Positions 9,589 through 17,043 of a stretch of DNA of 17,043 bases are shown in pieces. A program made the translations under genes and the position numbers. Below the pieces are notes generated by a model. The model was given only the letters and a program-made list of their open reading frames with translations, searched no databases and was not told where the DNA came from. Position 1 is the stretch's first letter. Every line of letters starts with the position of its first letter. Origin of the DNA: Phellopilus nigrolimitatus (taxonomy: Eukaryota > Basidiomycota > Agaricomycetes > Hymenochaetales > Hymenochaetaceae); the NCBI GenBank assembly GCA_021029095.1, contig JAJOHG010000491.1, positions 1-17,043 of the forward strand. The letters are read 5' to 3'.

Positions 9589-12017
9589 TTACTCCATCCG
9601 AATTTCACCGATGAGAACTGCATCAGCCATCTCCCCGGCTTTCAACTCTGTCGGCCCTCCTTCTTGCTTTTGTGGTAACACAACCAGTCCGTTCGCCCCG
9701 CTCAGACTAGCTACGCGGCTAGAGCGCTGTCCGCCTGTAGTCTTTGCCCTGAGTCCGTCAGGCCCAGCGCTGATGATAACTCGATGAAACTCGGTACGAG
9801 GATCAAGACGCATAGAATCCATAACCTTTAAAAACATCAGCGCTTTCTTTCCGAAATCATGCGCAGAACACACTTGCCTGGACGCGCACGCGCGGCAGCT
9901 GGCATTTTGCTTCTGCCCACCCACCTATCTTCCTCAGAGCAGGGACCACAAAGATGTAGAAGCACACCAAGGCCGACGCGGGATTCCCAGGGAGCGCGAA
10001 AATCGCCTTCGTTGTCTTGTGGCCATTCACATCTACGGGGACGGTCGCGAAAGTCGTAGGTTTCCCGGGCTTTATGGTGACGCGTCCGAAATGGACCGTG
10101 CCTTCGAGGTGCTTCTCGATGACCGGTTTCAGCAGGTCCGATGCACCCATCGATGTACCGCCTGTCGTCAGCACGAGGTCGGCGCGGGATAGGCCATCCT
10201 TAAGTGTGTCGACATGCGCTTGAATACTGGATTGCTTGTACTATGAGGCGCCCTCTAGAGATTCAGAAGGGAAGGCACGCAACTTGTCTTTCACAATGCC
10301 CAGGTCGACTACTTCGTACCCCATCGTTTCGAGCGCAGCTTGTAACGATGGACGGTTCGTGTCCCAGATGCCAGTCCATTTTTCGCTGGACTTTTGATCT
10401 ATTGCACTTCCTTTGGGCGATGGGCCCTGCAGATCCACGAGCTCGTTTCCCGTGCTCATGATCGCGACCACCGGTCTTCTGTATACCGCGACCTAAAATT
10501 CTCAGTATTTAAGTATCGTCGCCAGTGATCGTCAATATAGGAAACAAACCCCTTTGCGCCCAACGAACGCAAGTGTGCCGATCTCGCCTCCGGTCCCAGT
10601 CAGGAGTTCGCCTTTCTGCAGCACAAGATCGCCCTTTTCCACATCTGATCCCGGCGCGCGTACATTCTCGCCCAGAGACGTCTGCACGAGCGTGCGCACC
10701 TCCGACTCCTCCTCGTCGGGTGTGGAAGTGACTAGCTGGGTCTCTTCGACTATGACGACGCTGTCCGTGCCTGCGGGCAGGGGGGCTCCGGTATTGATGC
10801 GGTAGATGTATCCCTCAGGTAAAGGCGTCGCGAGAGCGTGTACCTGTGGGGTTAGAACGCGATATAGTCCAGGCGCATTGCTTGCTGAGAATTGTTTGGA
10901 AAAATCAGAATGAGCGAATGGTACGCAAAATTCATGAGTGCTGCATACACCGCACTGCGTACCCGTCCATGTTCGTCGTCGTAGAGGCAGGCACATCATG
11001 CGGTGCGTAAACATCCTCGGCGAGGAGGGAGCCTTTCAATGCCGGAGTTACCTGGATAGTATTTTGAGGCAAAACGGTCGATGAATTTGGTTCCAATTAA
11101 GGGGAAGGAAACTGACAGGTGTTCTTTCCACCTCGGTATTGGGAACTAGACGGTAAATAGTCTCGAGAGCCATCTCATACGAGATTAGGGCATACGGAGA
11201 AATCCTATGTCTTGAGGCCGCTTTCGTCCGGTATTCGGTAAATCAAAGCAGCTAAGTACGAAAACCAGAAGACTCACCTGGGAAGTTCCCATCATGAGAT
11301 GCGTGTTTATGAGAATTGTGGCGGTGATCATGGTGGTGATGCTCGTGATGTCCGTGCTCGTGTCCGTGCCTATTACCTGCCAAACCAGGATCCCGGCCTT
11401 CCGCCAGCGCAGAATGCACCTCCTTCCCCGTACCGCCCCTCAGCAGATCCAGAGCATGGCTTACGACACCAGCATTTAGGAGAGCAGTGAGGTTTTCGCG
11501 CACAGCCTTCGCGCTGCCCGGGAGGGTGACAACGAGCGTGTGGCTGCCGCGCACGGTGCCCGCGACTGGCCGTGACAACGCCGCGAGGGGCGTATGCGCG
11601 AGCGAAGCGGAGAGGAGAAGGTGCACGATCCCCGGTGCGTCGCGCTCTAGGATGGGTCTAATCGCCTTTCCGTTCAGTTAGATTACTGTCAAAAATCTTC
11701 GCCTTCGAAACTCACCTCCGGCGTCCTATCTCTGATCCCGAAGCCCGTCCCGCCAGTCGTGATGATCCAATCAATATCGCCCGTCGCACTCCAAGCTTTC
11801 ACACTTTCCCTGATGAGCTCCTCGTCATCTGGGACGATGCGCGTCTCGGCGACTGCGAAATCCTTCTCGGCGACGAGTTGTGCGATGAGTGGGCCAGACT
11901 TGTCTCCCGATGCATCCTTGGACGCGGTATCGCTGACTATACAGATCACTTCAGCGATCAGGCCCGCTCACACAAAGCATATGCATTACCAGTCAGGACC
12001 GCGACACAGAAGGCCAT
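9589..12017 (-). CDS. cnxE: gephyrin/Cnx1-type molybdopterin adenylyl- and molybdenum-transferase (MogA-MoeA fusion)
   Basis: This bifunctional enzyme completes molybdenum cofactor synthesis: the G domain adenylates molybdopterin and the E domain inserts molybdate. Nine exons (12017-11990, 11936-11716, 11665-11278, 11220-11117, 11051-10949, 10884-10550, 10492-10284, 10226-9878, 9835-9589 as a rough end, with the last exon best placed at 9825-9589) give 657 residues. Domain order is MogA first (VAVLTVSDTASKD; TTGGTGFG at ~69-76; LPGSAKAVREN), then a linker, then MoeA (SPYALISYEMAL; TTTNMDGYAVRS; YRINTGAPLPAGTDSVVIVE; VVAIMSTGNELVD; TTGGTSMGASD at ~483-493; FALPGNPAS; RLDPRTEFHRV). That is the order of animal gephyrin, opposite to plant CNX1. 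The linker (183-207) has 14 His in 25 residues. The intron at 9877-9826 starts with GC (GCAAGT), the rest with GT. The 250 bp upstream (12018-12267) is its promoter region with no gene. The frame is fully intact. Confidence 0.93.
9826..9877 (-). other. GC-AG intron in the cnxE-like gene
   Basis: The last intron of the MogA-MoeA gene is 52 nt. Its donor is CAG|GCAAGT, the classic GC-type donor, and its acceptor is TTTTTAAAG. Using it joins ...LPRVRVQ to VMDSMRLDPRTEFHRV with no frame change, matching the usual MoeA C-terminal domain. A GT donor a few codons earlier (GTGCGC) is also in phase but would delete the four residues VRVQ. Confidence 0.7.
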
Positions 12018-12267
12018 GGTAAACGCGACGTGAAAGGGACGGCTTTAGACGGGCAACGTATATGCAAGATGGAAGCTGACAATAGGCGCCGAAAATAGTC
12101 TGCACAGCATTTGATCGTCGCGAAAATCCACGAAAATCCTCAGGAGGTAAACTTAGAGTCCAATCTTCAACGCATTCGAGCAAAAGATGACACAGAGAAC
12201 AATGCTTGTAAAAGAACAACAAAGCAAAATTTCACAAACAGCCTTCAAGTACAAAAAATATATGCGC

Positions 12268-15061
12268 CTAGAAAACAAGCTCCTCGACCTGGTACGGCCC
12301 CAGGTTGATCGCGCTCTGCTCCTGCGCCTGCCTCCGCCGCTTCCGCCAGTCAACGCTCTCTTTCGTCCGCCCGCTCCCCGCTTCCGCGAGGGCCTTCATC
12401 TGCGCCTTGGCGAAGGGCGCGAGCGGTCCGCGCAGGGACTCGAGGTCCGCGCTCAGCGTGACGTGCGGCGTGATATTCTCCGACAGGCGCTGGATAAGCG
12501 CATGTGAGGACGGGCTCTGCAGGAGCCTCAGGAAGGACGAGTCGAGGATCGCCTGGAGGAAGCCTAGTATCTGTGGACATGGGGAAGCGATAAGTAAAAT
12601 GACACTTTTGAAAGAATGACTCGAGCGATTTTACGCACGTTTTCCATGGTGGGCAGCAGGACGCCCTTCGTGCGCATTAGCTTTCTGTTCACCGCGCTCG
12701 CTACCACCGGAATGCCATGCTCATTCACCGTAACCTCGCTGAGACCAAGCGGCAGGTCTTTCGCCGTATGGATGGCTACCCACTCATCGAGCACATTCAG
12801 TAGGCACACCAGGTCCTCGGCGTCCGCGAAATGCTCGCGGAGCGCTTTACGCCATGCAAGCGGTGACGCAGGGTACTCGAGGATATACGCGAGGAACGAG
12901 TTCGTCGCAGGTATTTTCGGTTGGTCGACGGCCATGGCATCGTCCTCCTCGAGCGAAGACCGCGCGCGATTCTGTTGCACCACGACGTGCAGCGTCCGTA
13001 TCAAGTCGGATTCTGGTATGTCAATCACTTTGAAGAGGCATTCGCGTATCGATTCCTGCACGAGAAATATAGATTAGCAGCGAAGGTGAGACACACAATA
13101 AGTCTTCTCACCCAGTCATTATGCTGAAGCAAAACGGATAAGAGCCCGCCGTCGATCATATTGTTGCTGGCGAGATGCCGCGTCAAGAGATAACGACATA
13201 TTTTTGGTGAGTAGGGCTTGCCAGCTGGATCCTCTGGCTGAAGGACGATCTGGAGGACGCGCTTGACGAAGGCATGGTCGAATGCGCTACGGATAGGTTT
13301 CTGGAAGGTAAACTCGTAAGCGAACACGAACTACTGGGTATCATAGAAAAGATACGAACGGTCTTTGTCTCCCCTTGCGGCTTCGAAGGATCGCCTTCCT
13401 CCATATCGGCATCCTGGGGGCCGTCAGCATCTCCGTCACCCGCCGGCGCGGACGCAACAGCCTTCCCCTTCCACCTGTCATCCTTGCGCTTCGCCCACTC
13501 GAAGAAGAGCTTGTCGGCGTCCGCAATCCTCTCTTCCTCGACTGCGTCCTGCAATTTCTCCAGCAGCGTCTCCTTTCCCGAGTCGTACGGCGAGGCACCG
13601 GCGTCTTGACTAGGTGCTGCGCGGTGTTCTGGCTCCAGCCACGGCGCGCCTTGCGCTGCGCGGCCCATCGCCCCGGCAATGGTCGAAATCCGAGGTACAG
13701 CGAACGGTACGACAAGGACGTTTGACCTGAGCTGGCTCGAGCCCGCTTTGATATTTGCTGGTGAAAGGACTACAAGTGCCTGTGTCGAGCTGCCTTGTAC
13801 AAGAGAAACTGCTATCGCCGACGGATTCTTCTCGAGTGTCGAGGGAACAGGGAGCATGTGCGAGTGAAGAAGCACTCCGTACTGTATATCCCAGAGTAAT
13901 AATGCGATCTCCGGAGCGGCAGTGATACCAGCAAGGAGGACATATGCTGAGCCGAGGCTGAGCAGGGACACTTGACTGCGCGTTTTTAATTTCTTTTTGG
14001 AGATAAAGTCGAGTCCTTTGAGATGCAGACGGCTCGGAGTAGCCGTGACGCTCATTTTTCCATTTCTGGTGTCGATTCTGTAAGGAGACCATAACCCATT
14101 CGATTCTGAAAAATCATTGTAAGCAGGAATATAAGAAACAGAACAGTTAGGTCTCACCAAGAATACTCGTATGACCAGACGCATCGCAGGAAACGTCGAC
14201 AATGTCATCGACGCTTTCAATAGGAATTACTAGAGGCTCCAGAACAACCATCTCCCTCTCGTGCCCGAAAGCAATTATCTGGACAAACAAGTCTTCCCCG
14301 CGCGTCACGAACATAAGCAATACAACGCCATTTGGAGGAGCCCCTCCCGAAATGAACTGACAGTCTCGCCGCGCGAAAGCGAATAACTTGACAACTGTTT
14401 GCAAGGCGTCCTGTGGTGCCCAGCTATTTAGCACATTGAGGTCCAGGTCTGTCTGTGTCAGTTGCCCGTTTCTCGCAACTACCAAAACGGAGTCCAAGTT
14501 TTGTGGGGCGAGGACATAGGCTGCCTCATGCGGGAGCTTAAAAGGCATCAGAAAGCATAGGAGTCCATGATTTGAGGAGGGCTCACCGTGGAAGACCTCT
14601 TGTCCTGCGAGGACCCGATGTCTCTAGATATCTCCTCCTTCCACGACCAAATTATCTTCCCCGCATCCTCGGCTTTTGATTCCTGGGAAGATTGTATAGT
14701 GACATACGTTCTCCGGAAGCTCTTCTCGTCCTCTACAGCGACCGTGGAGGCGGGAGCGGATGCAAAGCTCGTGGAGGGGCCGAGTGTGTGAGAAGAGATG
14801 GGGTGAAGGTCTGCAAGCTAGAGACGGATTAGCTGCGTACCGATACCAAGGAACAATCAGGTAGACATACGTCGTATACGTGAATCCCATCGCCCTGGAC
14901 AGCAAAGGTGACCTGGCCATCATTGCGCTTCGGCACAGCAGAGTGACTGGCGAAGACGTAGGGATGCTCGTCCGCCGCGACTAATTTCCTTTCGCCTTCG
15001 CCGACCTTGACGGCAGCGCGTAAGTGGCAAGCAAGTAAGGATCGCCCAGCGTCGCGCTCAT
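12268..15061 (-). CDS. large nucleolar-type protein, possibly NOL11/Utp8-like; one frame break in exon 1
   Basis: Seven exons (15061-14871, 14817-14587, 14536-14158, 14105-13360, 13312-13112, 13055-12639, 12570-12268) encode about 822 residues. Exons 2-7 sum to exactly 759 codons including the stop. Exon 1 is 191 nt: it starts MSATLGDPYLLATY but must shift frame (around 15005-15035) to read ERKLVAADEHPYVFASHS and VTFAVQGDGIHVYD, which then splices in phase. No intron can explain the shift. The N-terminal half has alternating beta-like segments (AAYVLAPQNLDSVLVVARNG, SVDDIVDVSCDASGHTSIL, AGITAAPEIALLLWDIQYGV) suggesting a beta-propeller. A very acidic linker (DGDADGPQDADMEEGD) follows, then a helical C-terminal half with FLQAILDSSFLRLL and a basic patch WRKRRRQAQEQ, ending YQVEELVF. 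A propeller plus helical C-terminus with a dilute basic tail fits the NOL11/Utp8 class of rRNA-transcription and U3 processome factors, but this is a resemblance, not a firm match. The gene is certain; the function is tentative. Confidence 0.72.
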
Positions 15062-15341
15062 GGTCGCCAGACTGATCTCTAGTTGCTCAAGCTTTTCAAA
15101 AATTTCGGTGCAGATCATGTCACGTGAAATACACTGCTTTGTCATCGAGTTCCTCCGATTCAGAAGTGTCGGCTGGTAGCACTGGTTGTTCGTTACACCC
15201 GACCATGTACTGTAATAGTTTACTCACTCCACCTCGTGGCCCAAGCGTGAACTGGAATTCTTTGTCCGGCAGGCTTGTTCTCTTATAAGGTTTCAAGGCA
15301 GCTCACTCTCTCTCTGTGGCGACACCAAGGACTTTTCAACG
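15062..15341. promoter_or_regulatory. divergent promoter with a TCACGTGA site
   Basis: This 280-bp gap lies between two divergent start codons. It contains the 8-bp palindrome TCACGTGA at 15120-15127, the extended E-box bound by bHLH factors of the Cbf1/Pho4/USF type in fungi and other eukaryotes. A CTTATAAGG TATA-like element (about 15282-15290) precedes a CT-rich tract at 15302-15320, a common fungal start-site feature, shortly before the ATG at 15342. Confidence 0.5.
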
Positions 15342-16277
15342 ATGCTCTCTACACCTCGTCCCGCCAAACAGAGCTCTGCAGTCGACGAGACCCCACAGAC
15401 GCCCACTCAGCGCAAGAACCGCATTGCTCAAAGTGTGGTATGCCTATGCTTGGTCACCGGCGCGGACAGTGCACGCCGACCGAGCTGGCTGTCGTTGTTT
15501 CGAATGACGAGCCGAGCGATCTCTCCGCGCAGCTCAAGAGCCTATGCATCGACAACGTCTACGACTCGGAAGAAGAGAAGGAGGAAGATAAACAACGAAG
15601 GACGAAGAGGCGGTCGTCGGTAGTCCCTCCCAAAGCAGCGGAGACGCTCGTTTCACTAGCCTCAGGAGACAAGGCCGCTTTGGAGGTGTTGGGACAGCCG
15701 GGGATGATGACGAACACAGTCGTCGAGGTGGACGAGAAAGCAACGCGCGCCAATATCGAGAGGTGGCTGGAGAACGTCCCACGCTCAGTTTCTCCTTCGC
15801 GCCGGAGCCACAAGCGCCTGTCGCGCCCACCGGTCGCCTTCGTCAGCACAGAGCGTGTTTGACCTGCTCCTGGAAGCTCCGTCCAACAAGGAAACGAGCC
15901 GGAAGCGATCGTCCGCAAGGACGGCCAAGCACTCGGACGGACGTCGAGCGTCGCTGAGCGAGACGACTTTTTCGCATCGCTCTCTGAGAAGTCGAAAAAA
16001 CCAATGCGAGCGTGTTCACGGTTGATATGAGCGATATACGAGAACTAGAAGAGAATGCGAAGCGGCTGAAGTTCCATGCGCGGGTGATCGCTCCGAAATA
16101 TGCAGACGGAACGACTGGAGACGGATGGCTTGTTATCGGGAAAGACAGTAGTTCAGTTGAAGAGTTGTTTAGAGAGGTGGAGAAGGACGTGAAGGGTAGC
16201 AAACGGTCGTGTCCACTGCGGTGGGCGGGGGAGCTGTTTGTGCGATTGCAGCGTGGATGTACTTGGCCTTTTCGTGA
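15342..16277 (+). CDS. CCHC-motif protein with C-terminal membrane anchor, reading frame interrupted
   Basis: The pieces, in order, are as follows. Frame 0 from 15342 reads MLSTPRPAKQSSAVDETPQT followed by a basic stretch ending RKNR. After a break near 15420, frame 2 reads HCSKCGMPMLGHRRGQC (C-x2-C-x6-H-x4-C), an acidic helix DSEEEKEEDKQRRTKRR, ASGDKAALEVLG and ATRANIERWLEN. Next comes QSVFDLLLEAPSN in frame 0 (~15849-15890), then AERDDFFASLSEKSKK in frame 2 up to an A6 run (15995-16000). Frame 1 reads SVFTVDMSDIRELEENAKRL, GDGWLVIGKDSSSVEELFRE and EKDVKGSK. A final shift near 16205 gives VGGGAVCAIAAWMYLAFS and TGA at 16275-16277. The last segment is a hydrophobic tail-anchor-like helix. The next gene shares the CCHC motif, so this is a family with unknown function, perhaps a small zinc knuckle joined to a tail-anchored membrane protein. 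The order and content of the pieces look conserved, so indel errors or recent decay are both possible. Confidence 0.55.
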
Positions 16278-16619
16278 AATGATAAAAAAATAATGAACAT
16301 TGTACAAAGTTCATTTTTTTGTAGTCGAGACTTTGATAACTTCTAGCTCGACGCGTCTCGGTTATGATTGTACTGATTTTGCCACTCTGGGCGGGTCGGT
16401 CAGGCTTGTAGGGCTTCCTATCTTCCCTCAGGGCAACTTCAACTAACCACGACGACCACGCCCTCTTCCGTCTTCCGTCTTGACGACGTTGCGCTCTGCA
16501 TCGTCGACGCTGCCGCGAACATATTCTATACGCTGGCAGCCACCGCCTGGGCTGTAATCCAACTGTAATCGACCCTCATAAACCCAAAATCCAGGCCAGA
16601 TCGCGTCCCTCAACCGAAA
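16278..16619. other. intergenic region with a 7-bp inverted repeat
   Basis: These 342 bp hold no convincing gene. Just after the upstream gene, AATGAAC (16292-16298) and GTTCATT (16309-16315) form a perfect 7-bp stem with a 10-base loop, followed by a run of T. Fungal genes do not use intrinsic terminators, so this is noted only as structure, possibly part of a 3' UTR. A direct repeat CTGTAATC occurs at 16552-16559 and 16563-16570, close upstream of the next start. Confidence 0.4.
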
Positions 16620-17043
16620 ATGATGGCCTCCTCCTCTCCCTCGGACTCCCCAAGCTCTTCTCCCACAAATACGCGCAAGGAGCGCCGCTGCCGTACATGC
16701 AACGAACCCATGAAAGGCCACTCCCGGGGAATCTGCAAGCCACGATCCTCGCCTCCCGTCTCCCTGCCCCCCGACTCCTCGTCTCCAGCACCCGCTTCCT
16801 CGCCCCCGCCCCCGCTTTTCCGCTCCCTCCTCCTGGGCGACGCGCCCCGCCCCATCATGCCCGGCACATTTGATTACAACGACTGCCCCAGCGAGGCCTC
16901 CGTTCCGCCCGCGTCGCGCTCCCTCCTCGACCGCCTAGGCCCCAAGATCGAGCCGGACGACGACGGCGACGGCGCCGCGCTCCACCAACCGGGCGACCGT
17001 GCAGCTTCCGCGCCCAGCCATGGATCAGGCCACGCTTTCGTGT
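16620..17043 (+). CDS. CCHC-motif protein, paralogue of the upstream gene, truncated by the window edge
   Basis: From MM at 16620 an open frame runs 141 codons to the edge without a stop. A Ser/Pro-rich start is followed by a basic stretch and RRCRTCNEPMKGHSRGIC, which has the same C-x2-C-x6-H-x4-C spacing and the same PM-x-GH-x-RG core as the gene at 15342. After a Pro-rich linker come MPGTFDYNDCPSEASVPPAS and SLLDRLGPK, aligning with the QSVFDLLLEAPS block of the neighbour, then an acidic Asp/Gly stretch. If it follows the neighbour, a soluble C-terminal domain and membrane tail should lie beyond the window. The two genes are head-to-tail with 342 bp between, which suggests a tandem duplication. 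The minus-strand Gly/Arg-rich frames over this region are shadows of its Pro/Ser codons. I do not know the function. Confidence 0.6.
   Translation, partial: MMASSSPSDSPSSSPTNTRKERRCRTCNEPMKGHSRGICKPRSSPPVSLPPDSSSPAPASSPPPPLFRSLLLGDAPRPIMPGTFDYNDCPSEASVPPASRSLLDRLGPKIEPDDDGDGAALHQPGDRAASAPSHGSGHAFV

Noticed and set aside
12616..13077. 153-codon plus-strand frame
   Set aside because: It is antisense to exon 6 of the large minus-strand gene, which has consistent splice phases on both sides.
16292..16320. hairpin followed by a T run, resembling a Rho-independent terminator
   Set aside because: The window is eukaryotic, with spliceosomal introns throughout, so an intrinsic bacterial terminator is not expected. 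The stem is only 7 AT-rich base pairs.
16443..16867. overlapping minus-strand Gly/Arg-rich frames
   Set aside because: They mirror the Ser/Pro-rich codons of the plus-strand CCHC gene and its upstream region. No motif or start context supports them.
1..17043. mobile element, integrated virus, CRISPR or defence cluster
   Set aside because: No transposase, reverse transcriptase, integrase, long terminal repeats or regularly spaced repeats were seen. The CCHC motifs have x6 spacing and sit in non-retroviral proteins, so they are not taken as Gag remnants.

Overview
This window looks like nuclear DNA of a basidiomycete fungus, most likely an agaricomycete. The genes are dense, broken by many introns of about 47-80 nt with GT...AG ends, and rich in GC at third positions. 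The best-recognised products (a KEX1 carboxypeptidase, DASH subunit SPC19, SNU13, a gephyrin-type molybdenum cofactor protein and a TMEM184/DUF300 protein) are ordinary fungal housekeeping genes. I found no mobile element, CRISPR array, tRNA or rRNA. The taxon is an inference from protein style and intron structure.

Layout from left to right: (i) a possible 5' end of a minus-strand gene at the left edge; (ii) a plus-strand gene for a secretory, membrane-anchored thioredoxin-fold-like protein (347-1589) whose frame is interrupted several times; (iii) an intact 12-exon KEX1 gene (2038-4509, +); (iv) a very small minus-strand membrane-protein gene (4661-4977) sharing a 119-bp TATA-containing promoter with SPC19 (5097-5791, +, 4 exons); (v) a TMEM184/DUF300 gene (5974-8551, -, 5 exons) divergent from SNU13 (8849-9404, +, 4 exons); (vi) a MogA-MoeA fusion gene (9589-12017, -, 9 exons) with a histidine-rich linker and a GC-AG intron; (vii) a large probable ribosome-biogenesis-like gene (12268-15061, -, 7 exons) with one frame break in its first exon; (viii) two plus-strand members of one family sharing a C-x2-C-x6-H-x4-C motif, the first (15342-16277) with about five frame breaks and a C-terminal membrane segment, the second (16620 to the right edge) open but truncated by the window.

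The genes are functionally unrelated: hormone/protein processing in the Golgi, kinetochore attachment, membrane transport, splicing/snoRNP, cofactor synthesis and nucleolar function. There is no sign of an operon-like cluster or defence system. The features most worth following are the tandem CCHC/tail-anchor family, the concentration of frame breaks in two genes while five neighbours are perfectly open, the His-rich linker and the GC-AG intron. Exon coordinates were derived by hand from frame continuity and splice consensus, and for the intact genes the exon lengths sum to exact codon multiples.
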